Shown: positions 37,086 through 48,644 of the stretch, in pieces | Layout of the letters: every line of letters starts with the position of its first letter | Position numbering within the stretch: position 1 is the first letter of the stretch | Source: Dasypus novemcinctus | Taxonomy: Eukaryota > Chordata > Mammalia > Cingulata > Dasypodidae | Assembly (NCBI RefSeq): GCF_030445035.2 | Contig: NC_080701.1 | Location: 22,474,798-22,538,797, forward strand | Length of the DNA: 64,000 nt | Reading direction: 5' to 3' | Position numbers and translations under genes: made by a program | Notes under the pieces: model-generated | Database searches by the model: none | What the model was told of the DNA's origin: nothing | Seen by the model: the letters and a program-made list of their open reading frames with translations, nothing else

Positions 37086-38530
37086 TTAAAGCACTTTTTA
37101 ACTTTTGTTTCTCTTTTGACTTGTTTCCCCCTGTATTTTTAATCTCTTCCATTATGTCTTTCATTCCCATAAGTTGTTACTTTTCTTTGCATACTTACAA
37201 TTCTTTGTGTTCAACCAGTGTCTTCGTAATATTAATCTATTTAGCCATCTCATTGAATTTATTAAGGCATATTGTTTGTGTATCTGTTATTAGTTGTCTC
37301 CAATCCCGTTTGTCCTCTGAGGGTTAAATTGTTTCTTTGTCTGGACCATATCTTTCTATTTCTTAGTATAGCTTGTGATTTTCCTGTTATCTTGGCATCT
37401 GATTTTTTATGTGTTTATTCTGTGCTCAATTTCTCCCTTTAGCCTATGGTTTTCTCATTGGTTGGCTTTTTTGCTAAAGCTTCCTTTGTTCTTCCTCCAT
37501 GAATGTTTGTTCCATTTGTTTTTTACTTTTCTCTGTATATTTTAATATTCTTTTTGTTTTCTCTTGCTGCTATTTCCTGGAGGGCTAATTTTGGTAGAAG
37601 TGTCCTCCTGGAAACAACCTTCCCAGCTCTGGTTTCCCAGTCAAAACAGGCTCACAGGGTCTATAAATGGAGTGTAGATTCTGTAGATTCTGTGCTGTTC
37701 AAGGTGGGTGGGGTGAGTCTTTCTGCTCTGCCAGCAGAGACAGTGTGCACTTCCTGTCCTTTCGGGGCCTTGGAGCTTAGTGTGCAGTGGCCTTTTTTAA
37801 GGTAGATAGGGTAAATCTACCTGACCTGCCTGCAAGGAGGGTGCTCTGAGTCCATGGGCTCTGAGTGTGCAGCAGTCATTCCACGTGGGTGGGGTGAATC
37901 TGTCTTCACTGCCCATGAGGGTGTATACTTCCTTTGTCCTGGGGTGCATTGGGGCCAAGTGTGCAGCAGCCCTTTTAAGGTGGATGGGGTGAATTTGCCT
38001 GCCCTGCCATGTGAGAGTTCATACGTCCTCTCTGGGACACCAAGTGTGCAGCCGCCTTTCAAAGTGGGTGAGGTGAATCTGCCTGCATGTGCTTTCCCTC
38101 CTTCCAGGGTGCATTGGGGCTCAGTGTGAATCTGCCTGCTCTAACCAGAGACAATGTTCAAGCTGCACCCAGTTTTCACTCCTGCTGGGTGTGGGGGCCT
38201 AAGCAGTAGCTTTCCAAATTGGGATCACTGGATCTGATCCTTGCCACCCTGGGGGACTGGTGTGTTTTTCAGTCACCCCTGTTTCCACTCCTGTTGGTGG
38301 CAGAAACTGCACAAATGCTTCTGGCTTCTTGATGGCTTGGGCAGGTTTAACCTCAGCTGTGCTCCAGATTGGAATCCAGTAGCTGAATTTGCCAATAAAC
38401 AGCTGCAGTTGGTGCCAGGCCACTTTGTATATCCTGCTTTTGAGAAAGAGAGCTTCTGCTTCCAGCCGGGCATGGGTCTGGAGGTGGCCCACCTCGCCAG
38501 TGGGGGTTGAGCAACATGGAGAAATCTACT
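37086..38530 (-). repeat. Antisense L1 ORF1 start and 5' UTR with about 90-bp tandem monomers
   Basis: Continuation of the L1 begun at 29990: ORF1 N-terminal/leader sequence to about 37560, then GC-richer 5' UTR. The motif GTGGGTGGGGTGAATCTG and its variants recur near 37703, 37800, 37883, 37978 and 38062, giving tandem units of 83-97 bp between about 37690 and 38150. Each unit also carries TGTGCAGCAGYC and a CTGCC block. 38150-38530 is further 5' UTR-like sequence. Open frames here (37503-38533) are chance. Confidence 0.65.
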
Positions 38531-38689
38531 CATGAATCTTCATCGCAGATGGTCAGTATCCTCTTCCTGTTCTTCCCTGGATGGTGCACTGTTTTCTTCT
38601 GGTCTCTGGAGCCTCCCAAACAGTTGATCCAGACAGATCCTGGCTGATTATTAGTTGCCCTTTAGGATGAACTGATTGTTAGAGTTTCC

Positions 38690-41270
38690 TACTCTGTCGC
38701 CAGTTAGAATCTGCTCCCAATATCATCTTACACCCATTAAACTGGCTGCCACTAAAACAACAGAAAGCTACAAGTATTGGAGAAGATGTGGAGGAATGGA
38801 ACCCTCATCCACTGCTGGTGGGAATGTAGAATGGTACAGTCACTGTGTAGGATGGTTTGGCATTTCCTTAGGAAGTATAAATTTGCCATATGATCCAGCA
38901 ATCCCACTACTAGTAATAAACCCAGAAGAATTGAAAGCAGGGACACAAACAGATAGATGCACACCAGTGTTCATTGTGGCATTATTCACAATTGCCAAAG
39001 GTTGGAAGCAACCCAAGTGTCTACCAACACATGAACGGATAAACAAAACGTGGCATATGCATTCAGTGGAATGTTACTCAGCTGTGAGAAGGAATGAAGT
39101 ATCGACACATGAGACAACATGGATGAATCTTGAAGACCTTGTGTTGAGAGAAGTAATCCAGTCACTAAAGGACAAATACGGCATGATCTCTCTGATATGA
39201 ACTACGGTATTGAGCAGACTCACAGAGGTAGAATCTGGAAGATAGGTTACTAGGAGATAGAAAGGTAGTAGAGAGTGGTGAGGCAATGCTAATCAGGGCA
39301 GAATCTGATAAGGCGGATGGGTAAGGTTGGCAATGGGTGGGGTGATGGTGGCACAGCAATGTGAATGGGGTTGATGATTCTGGAGTGTGTGAGCTGGGTT
39401 GGGCTACCCATAGAGCTATGGGGAGGGCTCGAGGGGGAATTGGAGAATTCTGGGGAGGTAGAGGACTGTGGTTGAGAATACAACTGACAGAGTGTTCTTT
39501 TATCAACTATGGCAGGGGAGGTCACCGGTGTAAGGTGTCAGTGGTGGGGGGATGTGTGGGAAAGGGCACACCTGGGGAATATGAATATGTTCATGTGGTC
39601 ATAGGATATTATCTCAGTGGGTGGAGACCCACACAATAAACAACAAAATATTCAATATCCCATCCTGGGGAGTCCTGCTACATTCTCTAATAGAGTGGCA
39701 AGAATCTCTAGAGTACATAGGCAGTGTCTAATAAAGGAAAACAGACCAATGTGTCAAGTCATTGATATTAATGCTTGTACTTATGAACCTTATTTTTGTT
39801 ATATTGAAACTTAGCTCAATAATATTTATTGCATAAGGGTTATCTCCTGACAACCTCTTTGTTACTTAATGTGGCCTCTCTCTAAATGAAACTCAGTAAA
39901 TAAACTCACTGCCTTCACCCAGCATGGGACATGATCCTAGGAATGAGCCTCCCTAGCACCAAGGGAATAAAACCAAGAGCCAACCAGTGATACATTTGGA
40001 AAAACACATTGATCAAAAGGGGAAATATGAAATATAAAAGAGTTTTAATGGCTGAGAGATGTCAAAGTGAGTCTGGAGGTCATTCTAGAGGTTATGCTTG
40101 TGCATGTATCAGGCCAATCTAACTACCTACCTCAGTAAACGAAGCCTCAAACTACAGTGCTTCCAAGGGAGCTAGAGACATCTGGACAATATAGGCAAGG
40201 CACAGAACCCCACAAAATCAACACCTCAGTGGGTGGGCCTTATCTTGGAATATATGATAACCATTCCCCCAATGTATCAGAGTTAGACTCATTTATAATT
40301 TTCCTACACATGATTTTTCTATCCCTTTTATTTGTATGTATAATTAGCACTATTCCCATTAAACATATGTCCCAGAGACTTAAATGTTCAGTCTGTTTAT
40401 ATGCTGGTTGAGTCATGAATCTCAGCAGAGTTGCAACCAACACCTACTCTCCAATTCATTGGACTCACCTAAGATAACACAAAATGATGATGATGGGCAA
40501 CTCCATCCTCAAAAGTGAAGAATATCTACAACTGCAAGCAAAATAGTTCCTTCCATCTGCCCCATAAGATCTAAACCTCCTCTTAATCTGAAGCAGAGCA
40601 GACCCTACCATCCCCAAATTCTCAAGATTGATGAATGAATGAACATAAGGGGGTGGAATGCAACCATGGACCAAAGTAGACTTATGATTATTATAGTGAT
40701 GGAAGAACTTGTAACATTGATATAAAGGTAGTGGTCACCAGATATTCTTAAGGGAGGGGAAGGAAAGAATAGGTGGAATATAAGGCATTGATAAGGCTTT
40801 GGAATTGTTCTGCATGATATTGCAATGATGGATACAAGCCATTATACATTTTGTCAAAACCTATAAAATTGTATGGGATGCAATGTGTAAACCAGAGTGT
40901 AAACCTACTGTGCATGGTTAGTTGCAATCCTTCAATATTTGTTCACCAACTGTTATAAATGTATCATACTAATGTAAGAAGTTATTAATAGGGGAAAATG
41001 TGAGAAGGGGAGAGGATGGCATATATGGGAATCCCCTATATTTTCAATGTAACTTTTCTGTAATCTAAAACTTCTTTAAAAATAAAATTAAAAATAAAAC
41101 AGGAGGAGAAAGTGTAAACTACAAATAAACTATAATCCATGCTGTGTAGCAGTGTTCCAAAATATACTCATCAAAGGCAATGAATGTGCCACATTGATTA
41201 AAGAGGTTGTTGCTGTGGGAGGTGTGTGTGGGGGGGGCAGTAGACAGTGGGGGTATATGGGAACCTCTTA
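38690..41270 (+). mobile_element. 3' part of the outer + strand L1: ORF2 C-terminus and long 3' UTR
   Basis: 38676-39200 retains an open stretch for the ORF2 C-terminal zinc-knuckle-like region and end (YHLTPIKLAATKTTESYKYW, later [20 protein letters not shown]), closing at the L1-typical DKYGMISLI. About 2.1 kb of 3' UTR follows. 39895-40010 (CAGCATGGGACATGATCCTA, GAGCCTCCCTAGCACCAAGG) is homologous to the young L1 3' UTR at 52080-52170. An AATAAAATTAAAAATAAAA run at 41080-41100 precedes the terminal L1 segment. 38531-38689 is unassigned. Confidence 0.8.
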
Positions 41271-41691
41271 TATATATATTTTAAAGATTTATTTTTACTT
41301 ATTTCTCCCCCTCCTCCCCCTGTTGTCTGCTGTCTTGTGTCCATTCACTGCGCATTGTTCTGTGTCCACTTGCATTCTCAGCAGCACTGGGAATCTGTGT
41401 CTCTTTTTTGTTGCATCATCTTGCTGTATCAGCTTTCCCTGTGTGCAGCACCACTTCTGGGTGGGCTGCACTTTTCGTGCGGGGCGTCTCTCCTTGCAGG
41501 GTGCACTCCTTGCGTGTGGGGCTCCCCTACACGGGGGAACACCCCTGTGTGCTGGCAGGGCACTCCTTGCATGCAGCAGCACTGTGTGTGGGCCAGCTCC
41601 ACATGGATCAGGAAGCCCTGGGTTTGAACCCTGGGCCTCCCATATGGTAGGTGGATGCTCTGTCAGTTGAGTCACATCTGCTTCCCTCTTA
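41264..41691 (-). mobile_element. DAS-type SINE inserted in the L1 3' end
   Basis: Antisense DAS SINE with a short duplication CCTCTTA at 41264-41270 and 41685-41691. The T-rich end (tail) is at 41278-41310. The promoter end, reading GGGCCTCCCATATGGTAGG on the + strand, is at the right. B box (reverse) GGTTTGAACCC. Lower CpG than the 9743 copy, so older. Confidence 0.88.
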
Positions 41692-41760
41692 CATTTTTTA
41701 ATGTAACATTTTGTGTGATCTATGTATTTTTTAAAAAAGATTAAAAAAAGTTGATAACTA
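41692..41760 (+). repeat. L1 3' tip after the SINE
   Basis: Resumes the L1 end interrupted at 41270: TTTAATGTAACATTTTGTGT, then GATCTATGTATTTTTTAAAA. Confidence 0.7.
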
Positions 41761-43429
41761 ACTAAATAAAACAGGAAAAAAGTTCATGGAATTTTCTAAT
41801 AGAGTACCGTAATCTTTAATTATTCTTTTGCCTTAAATAACTAGGAAACTGATAAAAATGTTAAAAACAACTGTTTTTAGATATTCAACAACAGGCAGCA
41901 AAAGACTTTGTTCAATAAGAGAAGTGAAATGAAGAATGTGTGCTCTATAATTGCCCAGGCTTTCTTCTTGGGGGCGCTTTTTGGACTGCAGTGCTATGTG
42001 TAACATCCCAGGCTGGGTATCACAGGCTCACTAGGTTGAGGAGACAGAGATTGGAATTCAGAGAGATTAAAGTGGGTAGAATTTATGGGGCAGATTTCCA
42101 AAGAAGAGACAATAATGTAGAGAAAGAGCTCCAGAAATTTGCATAGAAGTCTCCATGAATCTATGGCTGAATACAAAGCCACACAAGAACAGAATTAAGC
42201 TCATAAGACCAGGGAAGGAATGAGGGAACTGTGAGCTGAACAATAATCAAAGCTCTCAGAGGACTGGGAGACATTTGAGTCGTCATAACCAGAATGAAGA
42301 GATCTCATTGAACACCTGGGCATTCACTAGAAATCCCATCAGAGTAATATTTTCATACCACTAAGTTGACACCAGAGGAAAGAATATTCTAAATCTGCCC
42401 TGTCAAAGTTTAAAAATAAACCTTGATTAAGCTGATCTACAAATAACTTAAAATTGCCTGCCATCACAAAGTAGACCCTCAAATGATATAATTAGCTGAT
42501 AAGGACTTTTAAAAGCTATTATTAATATTCTCAAAAAAAATTTAAAAACGTGAACTTGATGAGAAGAGAAATGGAAGCTATAAAAAACGAAATTTCTAGA
42601 AGTAGAAAATGTAGAACCTGAGATGAAAAATTTCCTGGATGGGATTAACAGCCTAACAGACACAGCAGAAGGTAATATCGGTGAGCTTTAAGATGAAGCA
42701 ATAAAAACTACTAAAACTGATGCAAAATGATAAAAATGACTAAAAAATGAACAGAACCTCAGTGACCTGTGGTACACTATCATTGATTTAGCATGTATGC
42801 AATTGGAGTCACAGAAGAAGAGAAAGAAGTGAGACCTGAAAAATTTTTAACAAGATAATATGCAAAATTTGATAGTACCAAGAAGCTCAACAAACCTCAG
42901 ACTGAAAACACACAAATACACATCAGACCACATCATAATCAAATTATTGAAAACCAACAATAAGAAGACTCTATTAAATATAGTCAGAGAAGAAAAATAC
43001 ATTATGTCCAAAAGAATAATAAGAATGATGTCAGACCTCTCAGAATATAATCAAGAAAACATTTGAATGATATATTTTAAATGTAAGAAAATATTGCCAA
43101 TCTAATATTTTGTACTAAATAAAAATCTTTCAAAAATTAAGGAGATAAAATACTTTCTCATATGTTTCTGAGAGAATTCATTGCTAGAAGATATGCATTA
43201 AAGGAAATATTAAACAATATATTCTGATGAAAAAAATTTCAGATGGAAACTTGCATCTACACAAAGCAAGAAGAATGCTATAAATGAAAATTATGTGTGA
43301 AATATAAAATAATTAAAAATATTTTTTCCACGCCCATTCCACATTTTCTCTGTGGACACTGGATTTAAAAAACCATTGACATTTTAAAGTATGTAGAATA
43401 ATAAATTATTGTGGCATTTATAACATAAT
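41761..43429 (+). repeat. Old L1/HAL1-like ORF1 region
   Basis: 42200-43270 reads as decayed ORF1-type sequence in + orientation: AAAATTTCCTGGATGGGATT, ACCAAGAAGCTCAACAAACC, TCATAATCAAATTATTGAAA, GCATTAAAGGAAATATTAAA. No usable frame remains. 41761-42200 and 43270-43429 are unassigned AT-rich sequence. Confidence 0.55.
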
Positions 43430-44640
43430 AAGGCAAAGTACTTTGTCCTTTCTGTTGCTGTTCATATTCTATTATATGGATATTATACAATTTATTTATC
43501 CATTCACTTATTGATGGATATTTGAGTTGTTTCTAGTTTTGGTTAATATGAATAAGGCTCATATGAACATGTTTTTGTTTTTCTTTTTTAAGGTTTTTTA
43601 TTTATTTCCTCCCCCTATCCCTCCTACCCCCCATTGTCTGCTCTCTGTGTCCATTCACTCTGTGTTCTTCTGTGTCCACTTGCATTCTTGTGAGTGGCAT
43701 TGGGAGTCTGTGTCTCCGTTTTGTTGCCTCATCTTGCTGCATCAGCTCTCCATATGTGCAGCACCATTCCTGGGCAGGCTGCACTTTTTATAGGTGGGGT
43801 GGCTTTCCTTGCAGGGCACACTCCTTGCACATGGGGCTCCCACACGTGGGGGCACCACTGCCACTCCTTGCGCACATCAGCACTGCACATGGGCCAGCTC
43901 ACCACATGGGTCAGGAAGTCCTCGGTTTGAACCGTGGACCTCCCATATGGTAGGTGGATGCTCTATCAGTTGAGCCAAATCCACTTCCCATGAACATGTT
44001 TTTACGGGTGTTTTTGTGGGAATATATTTTCATTGTACTTGTGTACATTTTTAAGAGGGAATTACTGACTCATGATAAATACATATTTGTAAGGAACTGG
44101 CAAATTGTTTTCCAAAGTGGTTGTTTCATTTTACCCTCTTATTAGTAATATATGAGATTTCCAGTTTTTTTTTCACATTCTCACCAATCTTAGGAATTGT
44201 CAGGCTTTTCCACTCTAGCCCTTTCATGGATATGTATTGTTTTTGATTTGCATTTTTCCTGATGACTAATGATATGGAACATCATGTGCTATTGGCCATT
44301 TATATGTCTTGTTTTGTGAATTGTATTTTCAGATAATTTATCCTTTTTAATTGGATTGTTTATATTATCATTGTTGAATTAAATATGTTCTTTTTATAGT
44401 TTAAATGCTGATCTGTTGTAAGATATGTGTATTGTACATATTCTCTCCCAGTCTCATTTGTTCTTTCATATGTTTTGCAATATCTTTTGAAGTACACAAG
44501 ATTTTAATTTTTAAGAAGTTCTATTTCTCATTTTCTTCATATGATTGGTACTTTTTGTGTCCTGTCTGTAAAAAACCTTTCCCTACCCCAAGGTCAGGAA
44601 GACATTTCTTCTTTGTTTTCTTCTAGAAATTCTATAGTTT
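43430..44640 (-). repeat. Old antisense L1 ORF2 C-terminal region, split by a SINE
   Basis: Antisense L1: TTTATCCATTCACTTATTGA, GTTGTTTCTAGTTTTGGTTA, then after the SINE GTGTTTTTGTGGGAATATAT, TGATTTGCATTTTTCCTGAT, ACATATTCTCTCCCAGTCTC. Heavily decayed. Confidence 0.7.
43563..44003 (-). mobile_element. DAS-type SINE with 14-bp target-site duplication
   Basis: Antisense DAS SINE (43577-43989), flanked by ATGAACATGTTTTT at 43563-43576 and 43990-44003. The tail side is at the left; the B box (reverse, GGTTTGAACC) and A box are at the right. It cleanly interrupts an old L1. Confidence 0.92.
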
Positions 44641-45345
44641 TAGAAATAGACAATCCAAAATTACAGCGAGAAAGTTCAATAATCTTCACTAAGTGACTGA
44701 TAGTAACTGAATGACACTGTTAAAGAACATGATGCAAACGACTTCTATGGGATTGTATCTCCAAAAAATGAAGCATACATCCTTTTCAAGGTCACTGTAA
44801 TATTTATCGACATAGATCATATTCTGGGCCATATAAAAGTGTCAATAAATTTGAAAATCCTAAAGAGTATGTTTTATGAAAACAATGTAATTGAATTAGT
44901 AATCAATAATAGGTATCTGGAAAATCTCCAGGTTTTTGGAAAGCACCAAAACATGAAATACTTAGGGATAAATTGATATGTGTAAGACTTTTATGTTGGG
45001 AACTATGAAAGAATACAGTTATTCTTTTCATAGAAACGTAAATAGACAGTTATACCATGTTCATGAATCAGAAGACTCAATAATATTATGTCAATAATCT
45101 TCAAATTGTAGAAATTCAATGTGACTCTAATAAAAATCCCAACAAGCTTTCATAGGCATTAACAAGCTGATCCTAAAATACATAGAGCAATACAGAACAC
45201 TGAGAAGAGCCAAAACAATTTTGAAAAAGAACAAAGTTGGAGAACTTACACTACCTGATTTCAAGATGTACCAAAAACCTACCAATGTGGGATTGGAATA
45301 AAGATAGACTTATTAGAGTCAGTAGAAATTGAGAGGTTTCATGTT
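44641..45345 (+). repeat. Old L1 ORF2 fragment
   Basis: + strand decayed ORF2: CGACATAGATCATATTCTGG, GAAATTCAATGTGACTCTAA, AAATCCCAACAAGCTTTCAT, GGAGAACTTACACTACCTGA. No intact frame. Confidence 0.6.
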
Positions 45346-45364
45346 ATTTTGAAAGTTTGCATAA

Positions 45365-45610
45365 CAGTGATCAAGAACAAAGCCTCTGATACCAGAATTC
45401 CTGAGTTCAAACCCTGGCTCCATCACTTACTACCTGTGTAACTTTTAGTGAGTTAAATTTCTGCACCTCAGTTTCTTCATTTATAAAGAAGGAATAATAA
45501 TAGTCCCTACCTTACAGAGCTGTTGTGAAGATTTAATGGACAGTTTATGTAAAGTGATTCAAATAGAGACTGACACATAATAAGCACAATAAAGTGTTTG
45601 CTATTAATTA
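45365..45610 (+). repeat. MIR SINE
   Basis: Clear MIR in + orientation: GAGTTCAAACCCTGGCTCCA, TCACTTACTACCTGTGTAAC, CTGCACCTCAGTTTCTTCAT, TAATAGTCCCTACCTTACAG, AATAAGCACAATAAAGTGTT. Confidence 0.88.
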
Positions 45611-45754
45611 ATTTATTATTAAGAGAAACCATGCATTCTTAATGTTATACTCTACAGATCTGATGCCCACCAAGAATATAAAAAACTTTGCTTAAAAACC
45701 AAATAAACAAGCATGAACAAGCAAAACCTGATGCTGGTCAAGGGCAGTGGTATG

Positions 45755-46245
45755 CTGGTTATGTTAGAGAAACTGAACCAATAAGATATATGTGTGTGTG
45801 TGTGTGTGTGTATGTGTATATGTATGTATACATATATGTATATGCTAATGTACATATATATGAATATTTATATAAAGAAATTTATTATAAGGAATTAGTT
45901 TAGGTACGGGCTGGCAAGTCTATATTTTGAGGGCAGGCTGGAGGCTGCAAATTCTTGTGAGAATGATGTTGAATTCTTGACTCTGAATTCCTTAGACTGG
46001 AAAATGTAGGAAGCCATGGAAAGTGTAGTCTTGAGTCAGAGTTCCTTCTGATGCCTGAAACCCTAAGTTCTCTCTCTTAAGACCTGCAACTGATTGGATA
46101 AGGCTATCCACATTATTGAGGGTAATATCCTTTACTGAAAAGTCAGCTGATTGTAGATGTTAATCCTGTTCTAATCCTTTTGATCAAACAACTGGACAGA
46201 CACCATAACCTAGTCAAGTTGACACATAAAATTGACCGTCATATG
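45755..46245 (-). repeat. LTR-like repeat (same family as 20840-21345) with internal microsatellite
   Basis: Antisense element from TTAGAGAAACTGAACCAATA to TTGACACATAAAATTGACCG, sharing AACTGATTGGATAAGG and GTGATTGTAG-type blocks with the 20840-21345 element. The microsatellite at 45790-45865 lies within its early part. Confidence 0.55.
45790..45865 (+). repeat. (TG)n/(TA)n microsatellite
   Basis: About 11 TG units followed by alternating TATG/TACA purine-pyrimidine sequence. Likely polymorphic. The open frames crossing it on both strands are repeat artefacts. Confidence 0.9.
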
Positions 46246-46683
46246 GATTAATGCTTAACAGCCAGCCTCTTGGGAGGGTGAAATCCCAATTTGTAGGTGT
46301 AAATACTTCAAGCTACCAACGTGATGCCACAGATATGGGAAAAGATATGCATAATCGGCTCTGGGAGCTAGTATTGTACACCCTTGAAAGGGCCTCATTT
46401 TCATGAGAATTTTGATATGCATTTTTGAAATTACACTCAAATTTTCTGGTAAACCTGTGAAGGTGTTAGATTTTTTTGATACCAATATAAGGCTCACTTT
46501 TTAGCTGTGTTTTTTCATTCTAAGAAACCAAGCATTTGATGTGGAGAATTAACTCTAAATAAATCACAAAAGCAAGTGTTCATTGGGTGAATATATAAAA
46601 GTAAGCTCAATAATCTATCTGATAATTTCACTTTCTATAAAAATATTTTAAAATAATTGTTTAAAAATTTTAAATGATCCTAG

Positions 46684-46771
46684 GTGTGCAATTCCCTACA
46701 GCAGTGCCATTGTAATCAGGGCTTCTTGCCTCCAGACTGCTCATCAAGGTCTAGATCATCTGGGAAACAGG
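46684..46771 (+). CDS. Second ADAM EGF-like exon (cassette B)
   Basis: An 88-nt exon, phase 0 start and one leftover base, the same phases as the gene A EGF exon. It encodes VCNSLQQCHCNQGFLPPDC, again C-x5-C-x-C-x8-C, followed by a Ser/Arg linker that lacks the GGSIDDG sequence of gene A. The acceptor GATCCTAG has a weak pyrimidine tract. The donor that keeps frame with the exon at 47922 is AGG|GCAAGT, a GC-type donor with otherwise perfect consensus. A GT four bases further on (GTATCT) would give the wrong phase. No partner for the 536-613 exon or earlier ADAM exons was found between 11.2 and 46.6 kb, so this may be an alternative 3' cassette, a partial duplication or a pseudogene. Confidence 0.75.
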
Positions 46772-47921
46772 GCAAGTATCTGTATCTTTACATATTTATC
46801 CAATAAAATTCTCAAGTTGTTTGCCTTCATGAAAACAAATTTAGATTTTTCCACTTAAAAAGAAATTGATATGTGTAATTAAAATATCCAACTTCTCTCA
46901 AAAAATCAAAACCAAATATGCCTTCTTTCCTTGCTTTTTCCCCTAATCTTAACTACTTGAGTATTATGACTGAAGCTGAGAATATTTTTTTCATTTCTCT
47001 TTACTAATATTGATTTTCTCCTTTAAATTATTTTTCAACCTTTTTTCCTTCTATGTGTTATCCTCTCTAAGCTCTACACAAACAACACTTACTGAGCAGG
47101 TATTCTGAGTCTAGTTACTATATATCCAATGCAGAGGAAATAAAGGAAATAGAAGACGAGTTTTTACTCTGAAGGAGTTGACAATTTCAGTTAGAAAAAT
47201 TATATAAATTGCTGCCAAAGAGATGACAGAAAGAATGCTAGCGTTGTTTGATCACTATGACTTTAGTTTCTGTCATTCATTCATTATTTAGCAAAGTTTT
47301 ATTGAACAGATAATATAGGCCATGAGCTGGCCTAGGCACTGGAGATGTAGCAGTAAGCAAAACAAAGTCCCTCTCCTCTTGGTGCTGAGGTATATTTTAT
47401 ATCTTTGTAGCCAGTGCTAACAAGTGGCAGAATTATGGTTAGGTATCAAGTCTGATTTTTATGCCACAGCCCTTTTCATAGTAATGCAGTGACTTTATAT
47501 GAAAAAATACATCCTTAATGTAAAAAATGCCAAAAATCTCATATAGGAAAACAGGATATATACACATACAGTGAAATTCTGTGATAATGTACCCCGTAAC
47601 AATGCAAATTTGGATAAACTTGCAATTAATTACATAGTCCCTATATTCTTGACTATTTGGACCCTACTTATAACATCATGGTGGGATTTTTCTGTGGCTG
47701 CTATGTAATGTGGAATATTGAGGGCAAATTGCATCACCTTTCTGCTACTTGTTTGCCGTGCTTTTAGAATGAGATAATTCCAAGTATTATGATTCTATTT
47801 CTATTTTTCCATATTCTTTGAATAGCAATAAAAATTAAGAATACTGTAATCAATATGCTGCAGCTTAAAAGTAGAAAGTTTAAATTTTTACCCTGACATT
47901 TTAATGTTTTTTTATTTGTAG
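46772..47921. other. Intron of cassette B; includes an L2-like remnant
   Basis: About 1.15-kb intron with a GC donor and an AG acceptor. 47270-47400 (TTCATTCATTATTTAGCAAA, then AGCTGGCCTAGGCACTGGAG) resembles an old L2-type LINE end. The remainder is unassigned. Confidence 0.5.
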
Positions 47922-48078
47922 ATATAATCATGGAAAGAGCTTTCAGGAGGGCTGGAAAGAACTGGTGGCTTCTAGCTTCCTACATTTCTTTACCCATTAT
48001 TGTCACAATAATAATAGTTGTGAAATGGATTCGTTTGAAAAAGTTATTCAACAAGGAAGAGGAATCCCTAAGTAGCGA
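47922..48078 (+). CDS. Second ADAM transmembrane exon (cassette B)
   Basis: Strong acceptor TTTTTTTATTTGTAG. With the leftover G from 46771 it reads DIIMERAFRRAGKNWW, then a hydrophobic helix LLASYISLPIIVTIIIVV, then KWIRLKKLFNKEEESLSSE. The arrangement matches gene A (aromatic, helix, KW, basic residues, acidic/Ser tail). The exon probably ends at 48078 (GA|GTAAAT), in the same phase as gene A at 9310. If that donor is not used, a TAA at 48080-48082 ends the protein at once after SSE. A tail exon homologous to 11094-11144 was not found in the window. The product would be a type I membrane ADAM with a very short tail. Confidence 0.75.
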
Positions 48079-48309
48079 GTAAATTGAATTTGTATTCTAA
48101 AGTTAAACTTTGGTGACATTTTGAGTGTAGTCATATGTAAGGCAATATGATGAGCAGCAACAATACTGTGTATTTTACAGGGATTTTTAGTACTACATCA
48201 ATATCTCATTTAATTATGTGAATAGTCAGTCATATCCCCAAACTAAAACATCTTCTTTCCCTTAATATGATGTGTTTGAGACACATCCATGTTGACTATG
48301 TATCAATAA

Positions 48310-48644
48310 TTTGTTCTTTTTAAGGTATAACTTTATGAATATGAGGTATATTTGACAAAATAAACTGCACATACTTTTATCGTATAATTTGATATATTTT
48401 GACAAAAGTAACATACATAGAAACAATCACTACAATCAAAATTATGACTTTATCTGTCAAAAGAATTTCCTTGGGCCCCTTTGTAATCTCTCCTTTCTGC
48501 TTCTTCCTCCATATCCTTTATCACTGGCTACAACTCTGCTTTCTGGCACTATAGTTTAGTTTGAATTTTCTAGAATTTTATGTAAGTGGAATCATTTAGT
48601 ATATACTCTTTAAAAAAAATAACTTTTTATTGTGGTAACATATT
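48310..48644 (-). repeat. Old L1 3' UTR, antisense, left of an LTR-like insertion
   Basis: Decayed antisense L1 3' region: AACTTTATGAATATGAGGTA, AGTAACATACATAGAAACAA, TTTCTAGAATTTTATGTAAG. Continues at 49136 after the inserted repeat. Confidence 0.6.

Noticed and set aside
45652..45903. 67- and 71-codon frames with Tyr/Val/Ile/His repeats
   Set aside because: Translations of a TG/TA microsatellite.
48181..48190. Possible terminal exon after cassette B (TTTTACAG|GGATTTTTAG)
   Set aside because: It would leave a 102-bp intron and add only a few residues with no similarity to the gene A tail exon; the signal is likely chance.
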